Positions 1-10,000 of a DNA stretch of 64,000 bases are shown here, piece after piece; position 1 is the first letter of the stretch; the number at the start of each line of letters is the position of its first letter. The notes beneath the pieces were generated by a model, which had not been told where the DNA came from, searched no databases, and was given only the letters and a program-made list of their open reading frames with translations. Origin of the DNA: Scortum barcoo (lineage: Eukaryota > Chordata > Actinopteri > Centrarchiformes > Terapontidae); the NCBI GenBank assembly GCA_023238725.1, contig CM041535.1, positions 25,039,978 to 25,103,977 on the forward strand, written 5' to 3'. Made by a program: the position numbers and the translations under genes.

Positions 1-45
1 ACTATTTTTGCACCAATAAAGGCTGATATATCTGGTAACATCACA
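1..45 (+). CDS. gltp: gltp exon (partial at window edge)
   Basis: This exon is cut by the window edge and its own acceptor is not visible. It reads TIFAPIKADISGNIT in the first frame and ends at a GTGAGT donor at 46. It holds the Asp and Asn of the sugar-binding centre. Confidence 0.9.
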
Positions 46-816
46 GTGAGTATGAGTTAAATCTATGACTTCTACTCTCCCATATCTCAGTGATATGAGT
101 CAGTAAGATGTGCTGTCTCACTTTATAGAAAATCAAGGCAGTTTATGACACCAACCCAGGACGGTTCAAGACGCTCCAGCAGATTGTGGAGGCAGAGAAG
201 GAAATGCATGGATCACAGTGGCCCAAAGTTGGAGCGACGCTGGCGCTCATGTGGCTAAAAAGGTTTGAGAATTTTTTTTTTTTTTATCTCAGGCGTGTCT
301 TCAATATATTTAAGCAAGTCCTGCACCCACAATCACTGTGTACTTTATCTTTACCTTCCAGGGGTCTACGATTTATTCAGGTCTTCCTTCAGAGCCTGGT
401 GGACGGCGAAAAGGACGACAGCAACCCGAACCTCATTCGAGTCAATGTCACCAAAGCCTATGAAATAGCCCTGAAAAAGTATCATGGCTGGTTGGTGCAG
501 CAGCTCTTCAAGGTGAGTTCAGATCTTTTAATAAAGCAGATGTATGACTTTGCCTCTGTTATTTGAGCAGAAATATACCACTGAGCATATAAACGCATAT
601 GCTTGTATTTAACACTTGTATTTGTTCTTTTAGGCGGCTCTTTTCGCCGCTCCGTATAAGTCAGATTTCCTGAAGGCCCTCTCTAAAGGCCGGGATGTCA
701 AGGAGGAGGAATGCTTGGAAAAAATCAGGAAATTCCTCATCAACTTCTCCGCCACCGTTGACGCTATTTATGAGATGTATAATAAGATGAATGCTGATCT
801 CGATTACACAGTGTGA
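1..816 (+). CDS. gltp: glycolipid transfer protein (3' four coding exons)
   Basis: GLTP is a cytosolic protein that moves glycosphingolipids between membranes, using an all-helical two-layer fold. The visible coding parts join as 1-45, 129-262, 362-512 and 634-816, all with GT-AG borders and matching phases. They give 170 residues, equal to human residues 40-209 (from memory of the human protein), so the 5' exon or exons lie left of the window. The sugar headgroup-binding residues known from human GLTP are all present: Asp, Asn and Lys in DISGNITKIK (48, 52, 55), Trp96 in ALMWLKR and His140 in KKYHGW. The C-terminus ends in LDYTV, close to the human LNYKV. Nothing suggests a pseudogene: the frame is open and the residues are conserved. 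trpv4 follows on the same strand, as in human. Confidence 0.96.
129..262 (+). CDS. gltp: gltp exon
   Basis: Acceptor AG at 127-128 and donor GT at 263, phase 2. It encodes KIKAVYDTNPGR through GATLALMWLK and includes the headgroup-binding Trp96. Confidence 0.94.
362..512 (+). CDS. gltp: gltp exon
   Basis: Acceptor AG at 360-361 and donor GTGAGT at 513. It encodes GLRFIQVFLQSL through KKYHGWLVQQLFK and carries His140 of the binding centre. The 150 bases after the split Arg codon are exactly 50 codons. Confidence 0.95.
634..816 (+). CDS. gltp: gltp terminal coding exon
   Basis: The acceptor TTTTAG ends at 633 and the stop TGA is at 814-816. It encodes AALFAAPYKSDFLKALSKGR and then the last helix, ending YTV, the usual GLTP C-terminal segment. 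Confidence 0.95.
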   Translation, partial: AALFAAPYKSDFLKALSKGRDVKEEECLEKIRKFLINFSATVDAIYEMYNKMNADLDYTV

Positions 817-2260
817 CAGCAGAGCGCTCCTCTTTCCTCCAGTGATCCATGCAGTCATTTACACTCTGCAGTGTCACCGTCTACATCTTGACACGGCTCC
901 CTTCAGGTCACCTGACAGCTCACTGTGGGGGCGTGTTTATTATAATCTGTCGTCACACATCAAGCGCTTATGCACTTTTAATGATCTGTGTGCTTGTTCT
1001 GTCTCTCTCTCTGCGCCTTTTTTCTCTCTCTGCTGCGTGAGTCTGGGGAAAAGCAGCTGCTGATTTAAACTCTGAACACTTTAAAATGTGTTCCGTTTGA
1101 TAGATATTTATGTACACTAGCCATATATACTCTGACAAATGTGTGATAATTATACCAAGACTCAAACTTAATCAGAAAATGTTTTTAAACCAGGTCTGTA
1201 CAAAAGCTTTAAACACAGACAGATTTAATGAGACACATCTCTATCAAAGCTGAATACAATGCAAACACGAAGTCTTTGTTATAATCATTTGCACTTTATT
1301 GTGATTTTTGCATCTATTATACATTTATGCCACAAATATAAGAAGAAAAGCTTTTAATTTGAAATGTTATACTATTAAAGTCCACCCTCTTGTGTGTGAA
1401 TAAAGCAAGAGCTGCATTTCTGTAAAATAATACAAAAAACAACAAAACAATCTTTTTAAATGCTGGCATGGCTTATATTTATATTACAAATAACACTAAA
1501 GAAGCCATATGTTTTCATGTCACACTATAAATACTGCATATTTTTTTCAGATTGCATCATAGTTTTTTTCCTTTCACAATTTTACATTACTTTGTCTTTG
1601 GGTTTTATTGATCACAGTGACTTTCTTGACGTGGGTATTTTGTAATTTCTGAAAAAGTAAGACACACCGTTGTAAACAGCTTTTAATATTAAACACCAGT
1701 TTGTGCCTTCAGCTGGATGCATGGAGCATTTAAACAACCACGTCAGCTTTTTCTGCCTTCAGTCCTTTATATTTTTATACATCACATTGTGTAAACCAGC
1801 CAGGCTGATTAAGAACAAAATAAGAATTATTCCTGAATGTACCTCTATGTGATGGAGGACCTGATTATTTTTCCTTACTGTTCTTCCAAAGCTCCTCTCT
1901 CCACTCTCTCAGGTGCTCACATCAAACTGAACATGTATTTTCTTTAAATCTTGCTGTCGAGGGGGATGTGAAGTGTTGCATTATGACTTCTTGTCTCCTG
2001 CACAGTTGTTGGATAGAGTTTCACATGCTTGGCAAAGTAAAATTACATGTCAAGATTGGATGTTTTGCCAACATACCGACCTTGAACAGAGGTTATGTTG
2101 GTGGTCTTCGGTTCATCGATGCTGTTCACCTTCTGCAGTAAGACGCTCGTCTGGTGTCCCTTGCAGCTGAAACTGTGTTGCAGTGTGTGTATAGTGGAAA
2201 ATAACTACTAGTATATTTTCAATATGTGTAAACTGTAATTTGCAATAAAAATATGTGCAA
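817..2260 (+). other. gltp: gltp 3'UTR and downstream DNA
   Basis: AT-rich, without a credible ORF. Two canonical AATAAA signals are visible, at 1399-1404 and 2244-2249. The second is followed by a T-rich stretch and then by an interspersed repeat starting near 2348, so the transcript probably ends at one of these two sites. Which site is used cannot be told from sequence alone. Confidence 0.5.
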
Positions 2261-2347
2261 TAATTCATGCATTTTTTTCATCTTTAGTTTCTTTTTGCAT
2301 TTCTGCATTTTTCCACCACTCTGCATCACACATCAGAATATAATCAG

Positions 2348-2700
2348 CAGTGGTAGAAAGTACATTTACTGCAGTGCTCTACTTAAGTGCAGTTTTGTAT
2401 TTGTACTTTACTTTTATATTAGATGTAAATTTCTACTTCATTATATGAACTACAAGGAAATATTGTGCTTTTACTCAGAATAATGTGACATAAACTCATC
2501 TTATAAAATACGGTGCATTGTTATGAATTGAACCACCTTATAGTATATAAAATAGTTAAATGCTGTTTACATGTTGATGTATCAGTGATAATAATCCAAT
2601 AACATAATGTAACTCTGACTGGGGTCTGCGTGCAATTGTGGAAGCTTTTATTTGTTATTGAGTATTTTTACTTCCTCTTAAGTAAGTGATCTCTTTGCTT
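2348..2700. mobile_element. decayed percomorph interspersed repeat (DNA-transposon-like)
   Basis: It starts with CAGTGGTAGAAAGTACATTT and runs through the diagnostic repeated words TACTTAAGT and TTGTACTTTACTTTTA. It includes the internal block ATAATCCAATAACATAATGT with CTCTGACTGGGG, and ends near TACTTCCTCTTAAGTAAGTG. I recognise this order of words from a short element common in percomorph fish, whose ends are inverted repeats reading roughly CAGTGGTGGAAAGTA. Here the right end is eroded and no target-site duplication is clear. It encodes nothing. The family name is not certain to me. Confidence 0.8.
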
Positions 2701-3560
2701 GTTCTCATGTTAAGCTCAACGCTTAAGCCTCTGTATCCCCTTTCAACGCAGGTGGAAATGAGTTAATATTCCACCATGAAAAAGCTTTTAAACGTTATAA
2801 ACACAAAGAAATGAAGTGTTCCCTGGATTAGCTCACTTTTGATGATCACTGTTAGAACAGAGGTGAATATTTTTCTTTAGTGTTTCCTTAGTGCTCCCTC
2901 CGGCAGCCTCCTCCTCCTCCTTCGAGAGTTTTATTAAGCTGAACTTCATTGAGTGACTCTGAATGGTTGAAAAACGGGTCAGTGTTTGTGAAATATTGTT
3001 CCCAGCGGGCAACGTTTATTCAGCGGTGAAGCCACCTGAGGGCTCACTGAGGCAGAAAACAAGGTCACACCTGAACTTTCACTCCCAGAGAAAAGTTTTT
3101 AAAAATGCTCTTAAAAATACCACAGTTCAACAACAACTCTTCTAAAGACCATGTGGTCTGATGGAAACATGCAGATCAGCCACTAAATGGAAATTTTGGT
3201 GAGATTATTTTATCAATGCTGACTATTACCTTGGAAAGCCTCCATTTCTAAGCAGCAAAGTGACCTTCTGGTGACAAATCCACTAAACTAACTAACTTTT
3301 CAGCTGCACAGCGCTCCGGTACACTCGTGGGAACAACAAACATCCTGATTGCACAATTATATCATGCGATGGCATGCAAACTGCACAAGCTCGTCTTTGC
3401 ATTTTCCAGGAATAAGACACAGGTTTCTCAGAAGTCCACCTCCTGCCTGGAGCAGTCTGAGAGGGTTTCTGCAGCCAGCCCCTGTCGGTCACCGCCGGTA
3501 CTGCAGCTCACACTTCCGCGTCGCCTCAGAGTCAGTGAGCGTCCACTTTGGTCCCACCCA
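2701..3560. other. gltp-trpv4 intergenic DNA
   Basis: About 0.9 kb between the repeat and the probable trpv4 first exon. I see no supported gene and no clear TATA box. A short stretch at 3561-3597 repeats an A-run followed by CTTTCTG twice. The trpv4 promoter should lie here or slightly downstream. Confidence 0.35.
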
Positions 3561-3599
3561 AAAAAAAAAACTTTCTGAAAAAAAAAAAACTTTCTGCAA

Positions 3600-3825
3600 A
3601 GCATCTGTTGTTCTGAGAGACTTCACCGGTGGACATGAATGAGAAGGACTCTGTGATTTAACTAAAGCAAATGTGTGTCTGTTGGCAGAAGTCGCGCTGA
3701 AACCTGAAGAGGCGGCAGACCGAGAGAAAGTCGAGGAAATAAATAAAAAAAAAGTTTGGGGAAAAGTTGGTGGGAAAAGTTTTTTTTTTCAAGAGACACA
3801 AATAAGATCAACAGATTAGATCAAG
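3600..3825 (+). other. trpv4: probable non-coding first exon of trpv4 (5'UTR)
   Basis: The right border is a strong donor, TCAAG/GTAAGAA, at 3825/3826; the left border (transcription start) is a guess. The stretch has only short upstream ATGs: at 3635 an 8-codon frame, at 3639 a 5-codon frame and at 3671 a 10-codon frame, each ended by a stop before the donor, so it cannot supply the TRPV4 start. A non-coding exon 1 is known for human TRPV4. Support is positional only. Confidence 0.4.
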
Positions 3826-5312
3826 GTAAGAAACATCTTTATTCTTTCTCTTTTATTCGTCACTGTCCCGTCTCTTATTAAATGGTTAGAAATAACTGAC
3901 AGCTATCAGTTTAATAAAAGTCTGTAAAAACCTCAACCTTTCTTCTAACTTTATTACCAAGATTACCTGGATGACTGAGGATCTTAGTTTAATAATTTAT
4001 AAGACATTGAAAAAAGTTGCAATAATTGAACATTTTTGGAGTGATTTTTTTTCTGGTACATTTTAATGTTCTTTTTCTTTCTATACATGTGAATTTTCAT
4101 GTTTGTCTTCATCTATTTCCATCTAACTCATATTTTAATGGGATTTAGATCTATAGAGTACAAACTCTATCATGTCGAAACATCAGATCTGTTTTATTCC
4201 CAGCAGCCGTTTGGCCTCCAGCCTCTCTAGATAAGATAGGGCAGGAAGTCCCACATCTCTGAGGATCCATCAGAACCACTCACATTTAAACCAAACAGAA
4301 AAAAACCTTTCTCAAGTGGATTTTTACTTTCTGACCCAATAAGTGGATAATATGTGAGCTCTGGGTGCTGATGTTTTATGACGCCTTTCCATCACCCTGA
4401 CAGGTTTAACACACCTCCACCTCAGCAAGTCGACTCCTCTGCTCTCACTCTGCTGTAATAGTTTATCAAGGGCAGCCTCTCTTTGTTCCTCCATTTCTTT
4501 TTTTTTTTACTGTCCATTGCTCGCTGAAGTGTAAAGGCATGATAATCCAGAGTGTCGGACAGGGCCGTGAGTCATGCCTCCCCCCTCGGTGGGACCCCCG
4601 GCTCCTCTGTTTGTATTGCCCCTTTGCAGCAAAGTCTGGCTTAGATAGGTTGTCAGTGCCGGTGGACAAACTCAGGAAAGCGTCCGATGGGAGAGGAAGC
4701 TGCAGAGGGACGTCCGAGGAGGTCAAGTTCCCTGTACGGCAGCAGCATTAGGGCGTGTTTTTTTGCATGCAAAGAGGCTGTGATATAATACAGCAGTTGT
4801 AAATGTGTGTCCTGAAACAAGACAGGTGGTGTGAGGAAACACAGAAGTCTGACCAATGAGAGGCCGGATTCACATTCGTGTTATTGGTGTTGGCGTCAGT
4901 CCGTTCCTACTTTTTCCGTACCCTAAACGACAAAGATCTTTTCATGTCACGTCCAGGTTTTTCTTCTGTCTGTGCCTCTGTGTGATGGACAAGCTTTTTT
5001 TCTGTTTCTCCAGGACGCCCACATGCTTCAGCCTCATTTCCAGTTTCCCCTGAAGAGGAATTTGGCACATCATTGTGATAAAAGGGATGAATGAGGTACA
5101 GAGGGGGTTAAATGTTGAATATACTTCTACTTCAGATCTACTTCAGACTTCGGGTGGGGATTTCTTGTCTCCCTTTAATAATCGTGGCCTTAATACGGTT
5201 TCTCATTTGCTCAATTGCTTTTATCCAATTTGATCTTATCATAATGGCCAGTGTCACATCATTGCTATTTCAGGGTTTCCTTTCCTGTTAGTGAGTAGTG
5301 AAGTTGGGCTCC

Positions 5313-5525
5313 AGAAAACCAGAAGCAAAGACCACCCTTTAATTCTGACAGCAAACAGCAAATAAATGTGTTAAATAAAATGTTAAAGTTCGTGTGTGGC
5401 TGAAACCAAACTGAATGAAACGAGGGGCACCAGAAGCAAAGACCAATTCTCAGGACCTAAATGTAAATAAAATGTTAAAGTTCGTGGCTGTAAAAACCAA
5501 ACTGAATGAAATCGAGGGGCATGGT
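5313..5525. repeat. imperfect tandem duplication
   Basis: The word AGAAGCAAAGACCA occurs at 5321 and 5432. AAATAAAATGTTAAAGTTCG occurs at 5373 and 5465. AACCAAACTGAATGAAA and GAGGGGCA recur after each of the latter. The spacing differs (111 against 92 bases), so the copies differ by internal insertions or deletions. It lies beside the TA repeat. Confidence 0.8.
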
Positions 5526-5566
5526 GACCTGGGTGGTGAATTAATGCCTTGACAAAATAAAATTTT

Positions 5567-5569
<3 letters not shown>

Positions 5570-5660
<91 letters not shown>
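5570..5660. repeat. (TA)n microsatellite with short CA tail
   Basis: About 84 bases of almost pure TA with a single TGTA interruption near 5629, ending in ACACACAC. Confidence 0.97.
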
Positions 5661-6377
5661 TTTCTATATACTTTCCTTGGGGGTCCTTCTTGTCAAAACG
5701 CCTATTTGGCTTGTAGCCGAGATAGGCTGCATTGCCGTGGGCTGCATGTCATATCTCTAACAACCTCTACATCCTGCTTCCTCCTTTGGACCTAGAAATT
5801 GATCAGGTCCAACATCATTAAAAATATTTCTGCTTGAATGATCAACTGAAGAAAAGATACAATTTTAATAGAAGGGATGACCTGACAGAGGATCTTTAAG
5901 GTGAATGTTTAAGCTGACAGTTATGAAACATGTAAGGAATGAAAGGTTTCTATTTCACACTATCATGGGTGTCTGATTAAACATTTTAAAGGCTTCCTGT
6001 ATAGTCTTTGACCTTTAGTAGAGCTATGGAGGTGTTTTTCTATGTTTTGTTTATCACAGGCGGTTGACAGTCATAACAAAGGTGTCATGTTTTTTCCCTA
6101 GTATCTACAGGTGGTGGTAAAATAAGCAGATATGTGCCACTAAAAGCAGGAAAGAAGAAGACTGTTAGGCAATAAACATGTATGTAAAAGATGCAGGGTT
6201 AATAATATTTAAAAAACATCGTAAATGTTTTATGAAAAAGAAATTAGTTCAGTACATTTCTTTCACCTGAGTGACACACTCACTTTAAGACATATTTTTC
6301 CATTAATACAAGACTCTCCTGACTGACTAAAGGTCATACGGTTCACTCTGAACATTTTCTCATGGTGTTTGTTTCAG

Positions 6378-6820
6378 GGCCACTCTTCCCTCCTCAGAAG
6401 GTGCCACCTCGTCTTGTCCAGGGGCGACACCCTCGGCTCTTCTCCCGCCAGAGCCGCCGACTCCGAGGACAATGGCAGGGCCGCTCAGCCCGAGAGCGAA
6501 GAGAGAGCGGCGTTTCCCCTGTCTGAGTTCTCGGACCTGTTCGAGAAGGAGGATGGCACCCCGTCCGTTCAGGACACGAGTCAAGATTTGGCCCTGGAGC
6601 CGGCTCAGCCCGGCCAGCCCGCGGACAGCAGACAGAACCTGCGGATGAAGTTCCAGGGTGCTTTCAAGAAGGGCATCTCCAACCCTATGGACCTGTTAGA
6701 AACCACCATTTACGAGTCAAATGTGGTTCCAGGCCCCAAGAAAGCACCCATGGACTCGCTCTTTGACTACGGCACATACACTAACAACCAGAAGCGACGC
6801 AGGAAGAAGCTCCCGAGAGG
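6378..6820 (+). CDS. trpv4: trpv4 exon 2 (N-terminal tail)
   Basis: The acceptor GTTTCAG ends at 6377; donor GGTGAGA, with exon end 6820 in phase 2. It encodes the disordered N-tail with FPLSEFSDLFEKEDG (human FPLSSLANLFEGEDG), then LRMKFQGAFKKGISNP and the strongly conserved VVPGPKKAPMDSLFDYGTY. Where human has Met-Ala-Asp-Ser this exon reads Ala-Ala-Asp-Ser, so the start is not here in the expected place. The frame is open upstream to a TGA at 6324 without ATG. Confidence 0.9.
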
Positions 6821-7043
6821 GTGAGAAAGGGCTTCACTGTGTCTAAACTACAAATCATGTGTGTTTTCAGGATTTAATCATGACTGAATAATTTCTTTAG
6901 ACTTCTTAGTTTAAGGGGTCACTTTTCTGTATTAACAGTAGTGAACATAGATGGGATTTTTTTCCAGGGACAAAAGGGGCTGGTTTGGAAAAATGTCATA
7001 AAAACTAAACCCCACGTTACAACTGCCACATGAGGAAGTACAT

Positions 7044-7079
<36 letters not shown>

Positions 7080-10000
7080 TGGGCCAAGCATTCACTGATC
7101 TAACAGAGAGCATGTTGTTGGTCTCTCTGCAGCAGTTGAGGTAATATTTAGGTTGCCGCCTGCTCCTGGCTGCTCTACCTGTCCCACACACACACAGACG
7201 TCTATTTACTGGAGCACTCAAGGGTGTGAGTGATTGCTCAAAAGATGGTTTGTGCATCAAACACCCATTCAATTCTTCATTTTCTCTCAATGAAATCCCC
7301 TCCCAAAAAAACCCACAGATTTAAAGGCAGTTCCTGATTCTCTTGTGATCTCTTTGCACCCGTGACATGGTGTCCTGTGTTTGTGTCTCCTCAGCAAAGC
7401 GGAGATGTCCTGCGATGACGGTCAGAGTTCAGACCCGCCAAAAGTCATGAAAATATTCAACCGCTCTCTCCTCTTCGAAAGCGTGTCACGTGCAGACCCC
7501 GAGGCCCTCGAGGGCCTGTTGGAGTACCTGCAAAGCCACGAAAAGAGGTTAACTGATGAGGAGTTCAGAGGTGAGCCCAAAAGTTGTCATACATGTGTGC
7601 TGTGTTTTTTTTGTTTAAACCACTGAAAAGTCATAAAACAAGAGGGCACAATGGGTGTTTGGATAGGTGGGACATGTTTGTGACACAGATGACAAAGATT
7701 CATTTCTCTCTCTTGTGAATCACTGAAGCGGAAGATCAGCTTTATCTAGTGATGGTTTTGCCTTTGACCTTTTGTGTTCCCCTGCTCCTTTTTCTCTGTT
7801 GTTTTTGGCTCAGAGGACGTGAGGGGTTGGGGGTGGGGGGGTGATGTCAGTGTCTGTGGCCCGCTGAAGGGCAGGACCTAGGAAAGCTTCCTGTGTGTGT
7901 CTGAGAAGTTTTTCAGGCTTATGACAAGGGGAAGAGAGAAATCACAGCAAAGTGTCGACTCTTTCAGTTAAAAAGAGCTTCACAGACTTTTTCTAAAAAA
8001 AACTTAACTAAACTAAAAATAGTCTTTTACAGTTTGACCTTATGAACCCTTAATACTTAATTATTTGCATGCGACAATTTCCCAGACTGTGCCTCTCTTC
8101 TTTTGTCATGTATGTACTCCAAGCACATGTAAAGAAACACATCATGAAGTCATATTTTATATGACTAGATTCCCAAACTCTTCTCCCCCATGGGCGTACT
8201 CCTGGAATTAGTTATGTGGACAGATTGTGTAGTTGAAATACATACATATATCATATCTTTATAGTGAGTTCAAGTGTAATTAAAAGTGTGTAAAAATGAT
8301 TGAACTGTTAAAAATACTTCAATATTTATATTTCATTTATATGAACACATTTGGAGCATGATGATTGTGTTGATGAAGGTGTATGTGAATATATAGGTGT
8401 ATTTATACTAAACACATTCTTCATTTTGTTTATATTTTTCTTCCAGAGCCATCCACGGGTAAGACGTGTCTGCCCAAAGCCCTGTTGAACCTTTACGGTA
8501 GGAAGAACGAAACCATCCCGCTGCTGGTGGACATTGCAGAGAAGACCGGAAACCTCAGAGAGTTCATTAATACGCCTTTCAGGGACGTCTACTACAGAGG
8601 TATGGAAACAACCCAATAATGACAAACACATTAAACATAACACACAATTGTTTAAAGCAGTCATTTAAATTAATTTGAATTCTGCAGTTTTATACAAGAC
8701 TTGATCTTCTGCCGCGTCAAAGGTGGCAGAGAGTGTTTAGTTAACAGTGTCTGTATCTCGTCTGACTGGTGGGTGAGGCCCAATTATGGGGAACAGGACT
8801 GTATTTACAGTACGTATGTGCACAGCGACTATTTACAGCTCTGTGAATGAGAAGATACAGATCTCATTTGTTTAGGCTTTCTTTCCATACATTGTTGTGA
8901 CAAAACAGTAAAGGTTTAAGAACATCTTGTAACACAAAATGGTGCTGCTCTTCACTGTTCATTCATTATTTGGATATTTGCACAATCTATATACTTTTTA
9001 CATGTATGGTGGTTGATTTGAAAAAAAATAATCTGCTTTTTTTTGCTTTTATGTGCAAACATAAAAATACTTAAGCTCGGTTTCATTGGGTTTAGCACTA
9101 GCCCTACCCCGCTTTACTTTTAGCCTGTTTTTTTTCACCCTCAAGCTCAGTTTGACAAAAGAAAAAAAAAAAAAAGAAATTCCTGCACACAAATGGCGAG
9201 AGTCTCCCTCTTGTGTAACTGTGCCCTTTTGCTTACAGATTGCCTGTCAACATAATTAACTCCAAACAGCTCATTTTTGTAATTAGCTCTTGGAAAACAC
9301 ATTCTTTCAGCTGATGTGTTTTTGTTAATTGAACACAGCACACAAATCAGCCGTTTTAAACACTGATAATGCTTCAAATGTTTCTGTACTGTGTGTGTGT
9401 GTTTGCCTTTTTTTGTTGTTGCCAGGCCAGACGGCGCTCCACATCGCCATAGAGCGACGCTGTAAGCAGTACGTGGAGCTGCTGGTGGAGATGGGAGCCG
9501 ATGTTCATGCCCAGGCGAGGGGGCGTTTCTTCCAGCCCAGAGACGAGGGGGGCTACTTCTACTTTGGTAATGACCTTTGTAAATCAGATCTGGCAACAAA
9601 AGACCCAACTGCGCGTCAGCATTTGTGTTTTTAGCAAACCTTATAGTTAAGTGATCTGGGAAGCTGTAACTGTACTTTTCTGCCTCATACGGTGGTAATG
9701 ATGTGGTGTGTCTGTGGTTTCTATGACTTCACCGGTCACTCTCTCAGTTTCCACAGCGGCTTTACACACAAGTGGTTTTTCTGTCTCCTGAGTTGACATC
9801 AAAGTTTTCCAATGTGTACTACGGCGGGTGCCAAAATAAAGGAGTTAACACGTCCTACATGTTCCTGGCAAAGACACCTCTGTTGCCATGGAGAAATGAA
9901 AGAGTGACTCCGGACTCCACCCGTTTTAACGTGGCAGGTTTTGGCCGAACAAACGCAGACAGGATGCTGCTGTGGTCCAGAGGTGAAGTCCACCTTAAAC

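Larger units (their letters stand above)
3826..6377 (+). other. trpv4: trpv4 intron 1
   Basis: About 2.55 kb with no ORF I can support. It carries an imperfect tandem duplication (about 5321-5520) followed directly by a TA microsatellite (5570-5660). If the TRPV4 methionine sits on an extra small exon, that exon must be here or upstream. Confidence 0.4.

Noticed and set aside
5383..5658. Frames of alternating Tyr-Ile
   Set aside because: Direct translation of the TA microsatellite.
6471..6560. ATG at 6471 as a trpv4 start
   Set aside because: It is out of the TRPV4 frame and reads through unrelated Arg-rich sequence.
6919..7290. 123-codon minus-strand frame in trpv4 intron 2
   Set aside because: Built on a CA microsatellite (Cys-Val run) inside an intron.
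9147..9608. 153-codon minus-strand frame
   Set aside because: Antisense to trpv4 exon 5 and its flanking intron; no domain.
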